A DNA stretch of 64,000 bases from Halovenus halobia (GCF_051414135.1 NZ_JBLKOA010000006.1:193382-257381); one strand, 5' to 3'. Positions 1-8,564 are shown, numbered from the stretch's first letter. Notes: a model not told the origin generated them from the letters alone. Numbers and translations: made by a program.

Positions 1-678
1 GCGCTTCCGCCGGCCGCTGACCTCCACGCGCGCATTCAGGAAACACTGGCGGCCAACGACCTGACCGAGGCATACACGAAACTCTCGATTACCCGGGGTG
101 TCCAGCCCGGCAAACTCTCGCCCGACCCGGACGTTGACCCGACTATCGTCGTCTACATCTCCGAACTGCCGCGTGGCGGGACCGACGGCGAGCGGGTCTG
201 GTCTGGCCCTGCAGCACTTGCGACGGTCGACAGTCGCCAGACGCCCGACAGTGTGCTCCCGGCAGACGCGAAGACACACAACTACCTCGACAGCATTCTC
301 GCTCGCCTCGAACTCCGGGGCAGCGAGGCTGACGAGGCAATTGTTCGCTCAGTCGACGGCGCGCTCACCGAGGGTGCGTCGAGCAATCTCTTCTTTGTCG
401 ACGACGGAACAGTACACACGCCAGCAGACTCGTTGCCACTGCTGCCCGGGATTACCCGAAACGTTGTGCTCGAACTCGCCGACGCTGCGGGCATCGAGAC
501 GGTGACTGGCGTCTACGAGCCTGACCGACTGGTCGACGCCGACGAGGTGTTCGTGACGAACTCGACGTGGGAGATTCGCCCGGTCACCAGCGTCGATGGG
601 CGTGCCTACGAGGTTGGCCCAGTCACGCGCACACTCCAGCAGCGCTTCGATGACCGCGTCGAGAAACTGTACGACTGA
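1..678 (+). CDS. Class IV PLP aminotransferase-fold enzyme, 3' part (ADC lyase or branched-chain aminotransferase)
   Basis: The reading frame is open from the first base, so the N-terminus lies outside the window. The visible 225 residues carry fold-type IV hallmarks: an early TRG segment, the lysine of the KTHNYL motif that would form the Schiff base with PLP, and the TEGASSNLF signature that binds the cofactor. The C-terminal VTNSTWEIRPV segment is also typical. In haloarchaea this fold is used by 4-amino-4-deoxychorismate lyase (PabC, folate/pABA pathway) and by IlvE-type aminotransferases. The alanine and valine rich short form favours the lyase, but without the N-terminus and the upstream neighbours the two cannot be separated. 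It ends 50 bp before the next gene on the same strand. Confidence 0.8.
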   Translation, partial: ALPPAADLHARIQETLAANDLTEAYTKLSITRGVQPGKLSPDPDVDPTIVVYISELPRGGTDGERVWSGPAALATVDSRQTPDSVLPADAKTHNYLDSILARLELRGSEADEAIVRSVDGALTEGASSNLFFVDDGTVHTPADSLPLLPGITRNVVLELADAAGIETVTGVYEPDRLVDADEVFVTNSTWEIRPVTSVDGRAYEVGPVTRTLQQRFDDRVEKLYD

Positions 679-728
679 GTGACGACGACAACAGTAGCTT
701 TTTCGTTGCGAGGGCAAACCTACGCGTA

Positions 729-1721
729 ATGGAATGGCGGTGTGAGTGGTGTGGGAAACCCCACGAAGCAGACGACCCGCCCTGTGACAACTGCGGGCAC
801 GGCAAATTCGAGCGTGCAGTGGTCCGCCAGGGTGCCAGCGGCGAGGCCGGGTCGACGACTGTCTGGGTCTGTACCGAGTGTGGTCGCGAGCACACGAAAC
901 ACTCCCCGCCGTGCAGTCGCTGTAACAACGCCACGCTGGAGCGACAGGAGAAGACGATTAGCGACGAGGAACTCACCCAACGACCAGGTGAGGGCGGCGC
1001 ACAACGTGGGACGATTCGGGAGACAACTACCGTCTGGACCTGTAGCCAGTGCGGCCGCGAACATGCCAGACACACCGCAACCTGCAACAACTGTGGCAAC
1101 GCCGACCTCGAAGAGACGGAAAAGCGGATCAGCGAATCTGAAACGGCGATTCCGAGCTATCTGGACCTCGTAACACCGCAGTACGTCCTCGCCCTCGGTG
1201 CGGTGTTGTTGATTGCAGCCGTGGCAATTCTCGGCTTTGTCGGCGTCATCGACGTGCCCTTCATCAGCAACGGCGTCCCCGATGTCCAGAATGTTCCGGG
1301 AAGCGAAGACGAGACAGAATCCGGTATCGCGCTGGCGGATGCCGAGAGTGAGTTTGTCGACCGACTCAACGAACAGCGTGAGAGCGAGAATGTTGAGGCA
1401 CTCTCCAGACCAAACCGGGTCGACGAGATTGCAACCTTTTCGAATCAGCAACGCGTCAAGGCTGAACTCGCCGATGGCGGCGGCGTCAACGAACAACGGG
1501 TCAACGAGTTGCTGAGCGGTAGCTGCCAGCGCGCGTGGGGAATTCAGTCGTCTGCTCCTGTCGCGCCCGGCGACGACGCGAGTACCCTGGCAGACAAATT
1601 CGTCACCGACGGGCTGCTAACTGACCCGCTCGTCACAGACTCAGCCGTCGATGTGATTGGTGTCGATATCCACGCTGCCGAGGGACGACTCTACTTGCAG
1701 GTTTTCCTCTGTGCGTCCTGA
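729..1721 (+). CDS. Multi-zinc-ribbon membrane protein with degenerate CAP-like domain
   Basis: This 330-residue protein starts with three CxxC-CxxC zinc ribbons at about residues 4-25, 56-78 and 100-120 (for example CEWCGKPH with CDNCG, and CSQCGREH with CNNCG), spaced by acidic linkers. One transmembrane helix follows at about 157-180. The external part (about 205-330) contains ALADAESEFVDRLNEQRES, resembling the start of a SCP/CAP domain, but the usual CAP histidines are not evident. Ribbons inside and a CAP-like domain outside would suit a sensor or adaptor role, which is inference. No enzyme function can be assigned. Confidence 0.75.
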   Translation: MEWRCEWCGKPHEADDPPCDNCGHGKFERAVVRQGASGEAGSTTVWVCTECGREHTKHSPPCSRCNNATLERQEKTISDEELTQRPGEGGAQRGTIRETTTVWTCSQCGREHARHTATCNNCGNADLEETEKRISESETAIPSYLDLVTPQYVLALGAVLLIAAVAILGFVGVIDVPFISNGVPDVQNVPGSEDETESGIALADAESEFVDRLNEQRESENVEALSRPNRVDEIATFSNQQRVKAELADGGGVNEQRVNELLSGSCQRAWGIQSSAPVAPGDDASTLADKFVTDGLLTDPLVTDSAVDVIGVDIHAAEGRLYLQVFLCAS

Positions 1722-1733
1722 AAATACGCTCGC

Positions 1734-2018
1734 TTAGGCTGCCGCCTCGTAGGCGTCGCGTAGCCCTTCGGACTTGCCGATAACTCGGTCGGCGCCGTCT
1801 TCGAGGGCGTCAAGTGCGTCCACGTCAGCCTCAGTTTTGATGGTCAGCACTGGCTCAGTCTGACCACCGGACTGTTCTGGGTTCACGTCGTAGGTTGCCG
1901 CCGTAACTCCCTCTGTCTCTAGCAGTGCACCCTTCAGGACGTTCATGAACGTGTGGTCCTCGCCGGCGATCTCGAGGGCGAGTTCCGTCTCCTCTTTGTC
2001 GATAACCCGAAGTTCCAT
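1734..2018 (-). CDS. rpoL: DNA-directed RNA polymerase subunit L (Rpo11)
   Basis: The 94-residue product begins MELRVIDKEETELALEI and contains the GEDHTFMNVLKGALL helix that pairs with subunit D in the archaeal RNA polymerase assembly platform. Length matches archaeal Rpo11. The in-frame ATG at 2018 was chosen over a start 30 nt upstream because family members begin with MELRVI-type sequence. It converges with the upstream zinc-ribbon gene with only 12 nt between stops. The acidic C-terminal half is typical of halophilic versions. Confidence 0.95.
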   Translation of the reverse strand: MELRVIDKEETELALEIAGEDHTFMNVLKGALLETEGVTAATYDVNPEQSGGQTEPVLTIKTEADVDALDALEDGADRVIGKSEGLRDAYEAAA

Positions 2019-2116
2019 ACTCTGATTAAGTCCGGTGACGCTTCTCAACCTTTCGACTCGGCCGTCTTCGCGGCCCTGGGATGAAGATTTTTCGAGTCCC
2101 AGTGTGAATGCGGGGT

Positions 2117-2359
2117 ATGGACCAACTGGACATCTCCGGTGGATTCGATGTCCACGAGTATCGTCACGGACTCAAACTCATCCGCGAAGACCGCGAGACG
2201 ATGCAGTTGGCAAACCGCGACGGCTTTGGCTGTCCGGCCTGTGGCAAGCCCTTCGAGCGACTCCTGATAAGCGAGGACCGGACACACAGTTTCGGCAACC
2301 CCGACACCCCCTTCTGTCTCGCTCGCACCGACGACCAACTGCTCGTGCTCACGCACTGA
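2117..2359 (+). CDS. Small conserved haloarchaeal protein with one zinc ribbon-like CPACG
   Basis: The 80-residue protein (ATG 2117, or 2108 in the same frame) has the sequence block DVHEYRHGLKLIREDRETMQ followed by GCPACGKPFERLL and a terminal ARTDDQLLVLTH. A single CPAC pair and a later lone cysteine could bind a metal only in a dimer. Similar small proteins occur across haloarchaea and have sometimes been labelled flagella cluster protein; I know of no demonstrated function. It is 39 nt upstream of trm5 on the same strand, so co-transcription is likely. Confidence 0.75.
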   Translation: MDQLDISGGFDVHEYRHGLKLIREDRETMQLANRDGFGCPACGKPFERLLISEDRTHSFGNPDTPFCLARTDDQLLVLTH

Positions 2360-2398
2360 AACGGCAGACTTACCGCGGGTCGCCTGCGACTGTCGTGT

Positions 2399-3382
2399 AT
2401 GACTGTGCCCTGTGTCCGGGTGTCCCGCGAGGATGGCGAGGCGACCAGACAGCGCCTCGCCGAGGCTGACCTCGTTGCGCAGGGGTACGAAATCGTCCAC
2501 GAAGACGGCTCGCTGTACATTCCGGTTCGAGACCCGGACGCGGTCCCCGAGGAATACACCGTCGTGGAACATGACGCCCCACGCCGAGAGACACAGACCA
2601 CACCCGACGATCTGATCGACTTTTCGGCTTCGTACGAACGTCTCGGCGAGGTTATCATCATCGACGAGGATGCCCCCGAGCGAGCGCGGGCACTCGCCGA
2701 CGCGCTGGTCGACTCTGACATCCCGACGAAGACGGTGCTCAACCGTGCCTCGAAGATTCGTGGCGAGCAACGCGTTCGGGACTGGGAGGTGCTCGTCGGC
2801 GACGAGACCGAAGCGCTCCACCGCGAGTACGGCTGTGAATTCGCACTCGACCTGGCTGCTGTCTACTTCTCGCCCAGACTGGCGACCGAACGCCATCGCG
2901 TCACCGAACAGGTTGCCGCGGGCGAGCAGGTCTTCGACATGTTCGCCGGCGTTGGTCCGTTCACGATTCCGATGGCCAAGCGCGGCGAACATGCTGTCGG
3001 CGTCGATATCAACGAGACAGCCATCGAGTATCTCCGGGCGAACGCTGGGCGCAACAGTGTCGCTGACCGCGTGACTGGAATTCACGGCGACGTGCGAGAC
3101 ACGACCGACAAGTACGCTGGCTGGGCAGACCGGCTGGTGATGAACTTGCCTCACTCTGCCAACGAGTTCGTCGACACTGCCGTTGCGCTCGCTGGCGAGG
3201 AATGCGTAATTCACTACTACGATATCCAGCACGAGGACGACCTGTTCGGGCCGGGGGAACGGGCCATCCGCGAAGCGGCAACGCCGGAGTACGAGGTGAC
3301 CGTCGAGAACCGCCACACGGTGCGGTCGTACGCGCCGCACGAGTACAACGTCGTGCTGGATGTGCGCCTCGCTCGGCGGTGA
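2399..3382 (+). CDS. tRNA (guanine37-N1)-methyltransferase Trm5 family
   Basis: The 327-residue protein is a class I SAM methyltransferase. The N-terminal region resembles the D1/D2 domains of archaeal Trm5. The SAM site is DMFAGVGPFTIPMAKRG at about residues 180-196, the acidic ribose-binding loop GVDINE follows, and the catalytic NLPHSAN motif (an NPPY-equivalent) lies near residue 251. Trm5 methylates G37 of tRNAs and prevents frameshifting; archaea use it also in wyosine synthesis. It sits just upstream of a tRNA gene, which is probably incidental. Paralogues Trm5a, b and c cannot be told apart by eye. Confidence 0.9.
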   Translation: MTVPCVRVSREDGEATRQRLAEADLVAQGYEIVHEDGSLYIPVRDPDAVPEEYTVVEHDAPRRETQTTPDDLIDFSASYERLGEVIIIDEDAPERARALADALVDSDIPTKTVLNRASKIRGEQRVRDWEVLVGDETEALHREYGCEFALDLAAVYFSPRLATERHRVTEQVAAGEQVFDMFAGVGPFTIPMAKRGEHAVGVDINETAIEYLRANAGRNSVADRVTGIHGDVRDTTDKYAGWADRLVMNLPHSANEFVDTAVALAGEECVIHYYDIQHEDDLFGPGERAIREAATPEYEVTVENRHTVRSYAPHEYNVVLDVRLARR

Positions 3383-3449
3383 GCAGTCGGCTTTCGGCGG
3401 GCGGATTCGCAACGCTTATTGGTCGTATCGATACTACATGAGTGTGCGC

Positions 3450-3523
3450 GCCGGTGTAGCTCAGACTGGCAGAGCGATTCCTTCGTAAGGAATAGGCCAA
3501 GGGTTCAAATCCCTTCACCGGCT
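3450..3523 (+). tRNA. tRNA-Thr (anticodon CGT)
   Basis: The cloverleaf closes well: acceptor GCCGGTG pairs with CACCGGC, the D stem is gctc/gagc, the anticodon stem attcc/ggaat encloses ttcgtaa with CGT at 34-36, and the T arm is aaggg-ttcaaat-ccctt. No intron and no encoded CCA. The discriminator is T. Total length is 74 nt. Partial copies of the 3' end follow downstream. Confidence 0.95.
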
Positions 3524-3612
3524 CTTCTCGCCGAGCGCTTGCGAGGCGTGAGAGCCATCCGGAGGGATTTGAACGAGAGCACGAGGGAGCGAAGCGACCG
3601 AAGTGGGCGTAG

Positions 3613-3633
3613 TTCACAATCCCTTCACCGGCT
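3613..3633 (+). repeat. Partial copy of the tRNA-Thr 3' end
   Basis: This segment repeats the T-loop to acceptor 3' end of the tRNA at 3504-3523 with one inserted base. It lies 90 bp downstream of the gene. Between them, near 3559-3572, is an inverted T-arm-like stretch (ggagggatttgaac). Such 3' end duplicates are the usual scar of integrase-mediated insertion at tRNA genes. The rest of 3524-3771 holds no convincing gene. Confidence 0.6.
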
Positions 3634-3771
3634 TGGTTCTGCGACGAGTGTACACGAGGAGCTTCGCTCCGACCGTGGTTCACATCCCGCGCGTGGTCGG
3701 TCTTCGAGCACTCGTCTCAACTCATCGCTTCGTGGTGACAACTTTTGACCCACCCGGTGTATACTGCGGGT

Positions 3772-3936
3772 ATGCACTACAGGAGAGTCCTTGGAATCGG
3801 CCTGACAGCGGCCGGAATCCTCGGCTATTTCGTCGGTGTCTACGCGGCCTATCCCGGCCGTGCGTTCTCGTTGACGCTGACGATGGTCGGCATCACGCTG
3901 GCGTTCACGACGCCGGCCACGGAGGCTGAACTATGA
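3772..3936 (+). CDS. Small two-helix membrane protein upstream of corA
   Basis: A 54-residue protein begins MHYRRVLGIGLTAAG and consists almost wholly of two hydrophobic helices (about 7-26 and 32-48) with a short polar tail. The stop overlaps the start of corA in an ATGA arrangement, which implies translational coupling. It may be an accessory peptide of the magnesium transporter, but that is inferred only from position. The longer open frame beginning at 3745 is not preferred because the region upstream of 3772 holds tRNA-derived repeats. Confidence 0.7.
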   Translation: MHYRRVLGIGLTAAGILGYFVGVYAAYPGRAFSLTLTMVGITLAFTTPATEAEL

Positions 3937-4919
3937 GCCTCGACGTGATGGTCTACACACCCGAGACCGTCGAACAGTACGACGATATCGCGACGGCGAT
4001 TGCCGCGCCAGGGGAGACGTGGATCCACGTTGAAAACGCCGACGAGACGAACATCGCCACCATACAGTCGGAGTTCGACATTCACCAACTCGCTATCGAG
4101 GACGTACTGGACGAGCAGAATCGCCCGAAAACCGAGGAGTACGAAACACACACGTTCGTGTTGATGAAGACGACGCGGCTGAGCCAGCGCGAAGCCGTCG
4201 CCTTCCACAAGGAAGTCCGGACCACCTCGGTCGGTTTTTTCATCGGGGACGACTGGCTCGTCACGCTCTCGACGGGTGACCTCGAAAACGTGGAACCGAC
4301 CGGTCCGGCCTGGACCCGCCACAGCGACCGGGTCGCCGCCCGCGGCGCGGACTTTCTGGCCTACCGGATCATGGACGCTATCGTCGACGAGTATTTCGAT
4401 ATTCTCGATGAAATCGAAGACGATATCGAACTCGCCGAGGAGCGCATCCTCTCTGAACCGGACCCGCGGATGATCGAAGACCTGAACAACATCCGCCGAG
4501 ACCTGCTTGCCTTCCGAAAGGTTGCGTGGCCGGCGCGGGAGGCCATCTCCTCGCTCTCTCGTGGCGACATTCCGCAGGTCGACGACAGCAACGAGAAGTA
4601 CTTTCGAGATGTCTACGACCACCTCGTGCAGGTTGTCGACCTGATCGAAACCTACCGTGACCTCACAGGTGGCTCGCGGGATATCTATATCAACACCGTC
4701 TCCCAGTCGACCAACGACGTGATGAAAACCCTGACTGTCGTTGCGACAATCTTCATCCCGCTTACCTTCGTCGCCGGCATCTACGGGATGAATTTCTCTG
4801 GGACGGCCCTTGCCATGCCGGAACTGTCCTGGACCTACGGCTATCCGGCGGCCATGCTCGGCATGACGCTCATCGCAGTGGTGATGCTCGGCCACTTCCG
4901 CCGGCAGGAGTGGCTGTGA
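3933..4919 (+). CDS. corA: CorA family magnesium/cobalt channel
   Basis: The 328-residue protein has a large acidic cytoplasmic N-domain rich in helix-forming sequence, then two C-terminal transmembrane helices. The selectivity signature YGMNF lies at the end of the first helix (about residue 287-291), and the short periplasmic loop runs to the second helix, which ends in FRRQEWL. CorA forms pentameric channels for divalent cations. Length and motif order match the family. It is coupled to the preceding small membrane protein gene. Confidence 0.93.
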   Translation: MSLDVMVYTPETVEQYDDIATAIAAPGETWIHVENADETNIATIQSEFDIHQLAIEDVLDEQNRPKTEEYETHTFVLMKTTRLSQREAVAFHKEVRTTSVGFFIGDDWLVTLSTGDLENVEPTGPAWTRHSDRVAARGADFLAYRIMDAIVDEYFDILDEIEDDIELAEERILSEPDPRMIEDLNNIRRDLLAFRKVAWPAREAISSLSRGDIPQVDDSNEKYFRDVYDHLVQVVDLIETYRDLTGGSRDIYINTVSQSTNDVMKTLTVVATIFIPLTFVAGIYGMNFSGTALAMPELSWTYGYPAAMLGMTLIAVVMLGHFRRQEWL

Positions 4920-4929
4920 GTCGCCTCCA

Positions 4930-5679
4930 CTAGAACCGCTCGAAGATATCCTGACGGTTGAGGTCGAGTTCGCTCACCGCCGCCGGTGGCTCTTGGGCAG
5001 CGACGTAGCTGATTGCCTCCGCCACATCCTCGGCGTCCAGCGTCGACTCCTCGTCGAGCACCACGTCGTTCGTCTGTTCACGGAACTGCGAGCCAAACGG
5101 TGTCGTCACGCCGGAGGGGTTGACTAGACTCACGCCGACGCCGTCGGGGCCGAGACGGCCAGCCATGCTGGCGGCGAACCCGCGCAGCCACCACTTCGAG
5201 GCGGCGTAAATCGGTGTCGACGGGCTTGGATACTTCCCTTTGAAACTGCCAACGTAGACCAGTGCGCCGCCGCCGTCGCGCAACAGGGGTGCCGCCGCGC
5301 GCGTGGTGTAGTATGAACCGTGGACGTTCGTCTCTGTGACCTGCTCGAACTGCTCGATTGGCAACTCCGACAACGGTACGTTGGACTGCTCGCCGGTGCC
5401 GGCGTTAGCAACCACCACATCAAGTTGCCCAAAGCGGTCCGCTATCGCCTCGACTAGCGCGTCGACGGCGTCGGGGTCGGTGATGTCTGTCGGCACCGAA
5501 AGCGCCTCGCTGCCGCGCTCGCGACAGTCGGCGGCGACCGCAGACAGGCGGTCCTCACTACGGGCACACAGCACAACGTCGGCCCCGGAGTCGGCAAATT
5601 GCCGGGCAGTGGCGGCGCCGATTCCAGAACTCCCACCGGTCACTAACACGACCGACTCGGAGAACTGCTCGCGCGTCAT
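4930..5679 (-). CDS. Short-chain dehydrogenase/reductase
   Basis: The 249-residue protein is a classical SDR: the cofactor motif TGGSSGIG at residues 14-21, NAG near residue 90, the catalytic serine in YVGSFKG and the YAASK motif (Tyr, Lys). The ATG at 5679 was chosen because it stands one base past the stop of the upstream isochorismatase-like gene and gives the usual short N-terminus. Substrate is unknown. The aspartate-free end of the second strand (LCARSEDR) suggests NADP preference. Confidence 0.9.
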   Translation of the reverse strand: MTREQFSESVVLVTGGSSGIGAATARQFADSGADVVLCARSEDRLSAVAADCRERGSEALSVPTDITDPDAVDALVEAIADRFGQLDVVVANAGTGEQSNVPLSELPIEQFEQVTETNVHGSYYTTRAAAPLLRDGGGALVYVGSFKGKYPSPSTPIYAASKWWLRGFAASMAGRLGPDGVGVSLVNPSGVTTPFGSQFREQTNDVVLDEESTLDAEDVAEAISYVAAQEPPAAVSELDLNRQDIFERF

Positions 5680-5680
5680 C

Positions 5681-6229
5681 TTAGAGTTGGTCGACGACCG
5701 CGTCGGTTCCGACGACATCCGAGAAGACGAGATCCTGAATCGTCGCGATAGTCTCGGTAATCTCCTCGGGTTTGTACCCCTCCAGCGGGAACGCTGCTGT
5801 CGCGTCCTCGACGTACTTCGTTTCGTACCCTCGCGCCGCGGCGTCTCGCGCAGTTGTATCGACGCAGATGAACGACAGCAGCCCGGTACAGACCACTGTC
5901 TCGATGCCGTTGCGCTGGAGGATATCTGACAGTCGCGTGTTGGGGAAGCAACTCGGTGTGGTCTTTGTAATGAGGTGCTCGTCTTCTGCTATCTCTACGT
6001 CGTCGATAATCTCGATGTACTCCGACCCCCAGCCAAAGACGGCCGCGTCCCGGCCCCGGGAGACGTGCCGGGCGTGGATGACGGTCGCCTCAGTCTCCCG
6101 GGCAGCGTCGAGTATCTGCTGGCACTGCTCACGCACGCGGTCACTGTCGGGCACGTACCACGGTCGGTCGTCCTCGAAATACTCTCGCTGCAAGTCGATG
6201 ACAATGATGGCTGTCGTCTCCGGCTCCAT
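5681..6229 (-). CDS. Isochorismatase-like cysteine hydrolase
   Basis: The 182-residue protein fits the isochorismatase/nicotinamidase fold. The triad is visible as Asp in VIDLQREYF (about residue 12), Lys in LITKTTPSCF, and the nucleophile Cys in SFICVDTTARDAAARGY, preceded by the expected TGLLS turn. Family members hydrolyse amides or imides such as nicotinamide, N-carbamoylsarcosine or ureidoacrylate; the precise substrate cannot be read. It is the first gene of a two-gene operon with the SDR. Confidence 0.88.
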   Translation of the reverse strand: MEPETTAIIVIDLQREYFEDDRPWYVPDSDRVREQCQQILDAARETEATVIHARHVSRGRDAAVFGWGSEYIEIIDDVEIAEDEHLITKTTPSCFPNTRLSDILQRNGIETVVCTGLLSFICVDTTARDAAARGYETKYVEDATAAFPLEGYKPEEITETIATIQDLVFSDVVGTDAVVDQL

Positions 6230-6375
6230 GCACCCACTCTCGGCGTCGCTGGTGATAATACTCCGTATTTCCGGCCTTCCTCGCCGTTACCAGTCACTCA
6301 CTCGCCGGTTTCTGCGATGTCCTAGTTATGTTTTACCATCACACGATTTTTACTTGCTGGCCCCGACTCACTAGT

Positions 6376-7734
6376 ATGGACTGGGACCGACGGCACGTAC
6401 TGGGCCTGCTTGCCACGAGTGCCACAGTGGGTCTGTCTAGCCGTCTCCAGAGTAGCGACGGCAGCGACCTCGTTTTCGGCCAGTCTGGCGACGCAGTCAC
6501 GCACTCGGCGCAGTTTCTCAGTGCCACCGACCCACCCGATGTCACCGAAGAACTCCTCTCTCGGCTCCCGGACTCACAAGCGGCGCGACTCACCGCCAGC
6601 GACAGCCACAGCGTCGACGAGTTCGGCCACTCGGTCGCCCTGTCGGAGACCGGATCGACCGCCCTCGTTGGCGCGCCAGCCGCTGCGGGTGGGACTGTCG
6701 AACTATTTGTCAGGCGACGGTTGGTCTGGCAACGACAGGCACGACTGCTCCCGGACGACGGCCGCCGTGGAGACCAGTTTGGCTGGTCAGTCGCGCTGTC
6801 TGGAGACGGCACGACAGCCCTCGTCGGTGCCCCGAACAACGACACAGTTCACGGCGACTTCGCTGGCGCCGTGTACGTCTTCACCCGTTCGCAGTTTGAC
6901 CGCCCCCGCGACAGTGACTGGCAACAGCGAGCGAAACTCGTCTCTGAAGACGGTGCTCCCGGTGACGCATTTGGTACCTCGGTGGCGCTTGCCGCAGACG
7001 GTACGATTGCTCTCGTGGGTACGAACGGCGAGGATGCACGCACAGGATACGTCTTTTCTGGTCGCGGCGACCTCTGGCGACAGCACGGGACGCTCACAGC
7101 ACCGGACGACCAGCCCCCACGGTTCGGTCGCTCGGTCGCGCTGACCGCTGATGGGTCGACCGCTCTCCTCAGCGCCTGCGGCGAAGCGCTCGGATACGTT
7201 TTCACCCGGACCGGTCGTCGCTGGCGACCAACGGCCACACTCACCGCCGATGTCGAAGACAGGACAGACGCAGACCGGCCGGTCGCACTCGCCGCCGATG
7301 GCTCGCTAGCCGTTATCGGGACTCCCCAGGCTAGCTCAAGCGGCGCGGTGAGCCGCGGTGCTGCGTACATCTTCGAACACGGCCACGATGGTTGGACCCG
7401 ACATGGTCCTCTGGTCCTCCCTGACGCTGACAGCCTGGACCGCCTGGGCGAGTCGGTGGCTGTCGGGGCGAACGGACTGGTTGTGCTCGTTGGAGCTTCT
7501 GGCGAAGCCGAACCTCACGGCACGAAAGCTGGCGCAGTCTACGCCTTCCTCCGCCGTCGTGACGGGTGGAGTCAACAGCGGAAACTCGTGGCCGACGACG
7601 GGGGTAGTCTGGACCGCTTCTCACTGGTTGCACTGTCTAGAGATGGCTCGACTGCCCTCGTCGGCGCTCCGAATGCAAATCCAACTGGCCTTCGCCGCCG
7701 TGGTGCAGCCTACGTCTTCGGCCCGAGTTCGTGA
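6376..7734 (+). CDS. Tat-exported FG-GAP/beta-propeller repeat protein
   Basis: The 452-residue protein opens with MDWDRRHVLGLLATSATVGL, a short twin-arginine signal. The rest consists of about seven repeats of roughly 50 residues with the pattern FGxSVALSxDGxTALVGAP followed by GAVYVF. This is the FG-GAP (integrin alpha N-terminal type) propeller repeat, used in extracellular proteins and often calcium binding. The protein probably acts at the cell surface; a ligand is not known. The ATG at 6376 gives the complete Tat signal, whereas the longer frame to 6328 adds unlikely sequence. Confidence 0.85.
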   Translation: MDWDRRHVLGLLATSATVGLSSRLQSSDGSDLVFGQSGDAVTHSAQFLSATDPPDVTEELLSRLPDSQAARLTASDSHSVDEFGHSVALSETGSTALVGAPAAAGGTVELFVRRRLVWQRQARLLPDDGRRGDQFGWSVALSGDGTTALVGAPNNDTVHGDFAGAVYVFTRSQFDRPRDSDWQQRAKLVSEDGAPGDAFGTSVALAADGTIALVGTNGEDARTGYVFSGRGDLWRQHGTLTAPDDQPPRFGRSVALTADGSTALLSACGEALGYVFTRTGRRWRPTATLTADVEDRTDADRPVALAADGSLAVIGTPQASSSGAVSRGAAYIFEHGHDGWTRHGPLVLPDADSLDRLGESVAVGANGLVVLVGASGEAEPHGTKAGAVYAFLRRRDGWSQQRKLVADDGGSLDRFSLVALSRDGSTALVGAPNANPTGLRRRGAAYVFGPSS

Positions 7735-7807
7735 CTCGCGTCGTCGCGTGTCTCCCGGTTTCCCCTAGTGTTTATTTTGACTCACCGACAACCAGAGAGA
7801 TGGCCGT

Positions 7808-8173
7808 ATGAACGACTCCCAATCCGGGACTGTCAAGCGCCGTCCGGAGTTAATACGCTACGCCGAATCCCTCGCTATTGCTGCCGCGTTCATGCACGCC
7901 GGCCAGGATCTCATGCGCGGCGAACCGGCGGAACTTGGCATCCCGCCCTGGCTCTTTGCCGGTGGCTTCTTCGGCTATGCAGTTTTGCTCGCGGCGACCC
8001 GTGACCGGCCGTCACTGCGTGCACTCCTTGCAGGTGGGGTCCCGCTTGCGATTGGCGTGTTCCACATTATTCAGCCACACTCTGGGGGCTTTTTCATGCC
8101 AGTCACCTACGCGACGATACTCTTCGGCAGCGCAACGCTACTGGTGCATCTTTCACGGTATCGACACGCCTGA
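7808..8173 (+). CDS. Membrane protein of unknown function, four helices
   Basis: The 121-residue protein has hydrophobic helices at about 20-36, 46-62, 70-86 and 95-113, with few charges between them. Sequence cues such as AAAFMHAGQDLMRG and HIIQPHSGGF are not diagnostic to me. It reads from an ATG immediately after a TATA-like AT-rich stretch and stands alone. The 390-bp gap downstream is the left edge of the tRNA-Met island. Confidence 0.7.
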   Translation: MNDSQSGTVKRRPELIRYAESLAIAAAFMHAGQDLMRGEPAELGIPPWLFAGGFFGYAVLLAATRDRPSLRALLAGGVPLAIGVFHIIQPHSGGFFMPVTYATILFGSATLLVHLSRYRHA

Positions 8174-8314
8174 ACGCTGTTTCAGACTCCCTCCGAAACT
8201 GAGTCTCCGTGGGACAGGCGACGAAGACTCTCTCTCGATTTCTGCTGCGGCTGACTGTAACAGGTCTTCCCGGAATCGTGTTTACAGAACGGAGCCGCCC
8301 GGGATTTCACGGCG

Positions 8315-8449
8315 TCACCACTCCCTGTCGGTCGTGGTTCCGTGGAAAATGCCTGGGGAGGGCTCCGAACCACGGAAAGACTCGGCGTGCTTGATTTCGA
8401 TATCATTGTCACCGAGTGGGATGGTCTTGATTTCGGTCTTCTCAGGCAT
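8315..8449 (-). CDS. Possible microprotein spanning the left repeat of the tRNA-Met island
   Basis: The 44-residue frame starts MPEKTEIKTIPLGDNDIEIK. Its ATG lies about 28 nt downstream of a TATA-like tttttaaaaga on the minus strand (8472-8483), the usual spacing for a leaderless haloarchaeal gene. The C-terminal half (SEPSPG) is encoded by the tRNA-derived repeat, so this looks like a gene whose tail was replaced at the integration site. It could also be non-coding. Confidence 0.4.
   Translation of the reverse strand: MPEKTEIKTIPLGDNDIEIKHAESFRGSEPSPGIFHGTTTDREW
8350..8371 (-). repeat. Left att-like repeat: copy of tRNA-Met 3' end
   Basis: Twenty-one of 22 bases match the tRNA-Met 3' end at 9958-9979 (one T/C difference). 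The copy has the same orientation, covers the T arm and the 3' acceptor strand, and lies 1.6 kb downstream of the intact gene, as expected for the distal end of an element integrated in a tRNA. Confidence 0.7.
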
Positions 8450-8564
8450 ACATTTGGGTTGAGGACCGTGATCTTTTAAAAAGGTGCTGTATTTCCGACC
8501 TCGATATTGCCCGTGAAATTTTGTCATAACTTTATTCTTGATGGATACGTAGAGTCAACTATAC

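Noticed and set aside
3603..3929. 108-residue frame downstream of tRNA-Thr
   Set aside because: It runs through tRNA-derived repeats and overlaps the small membrane gene in another frame; basic, low-quality composition.
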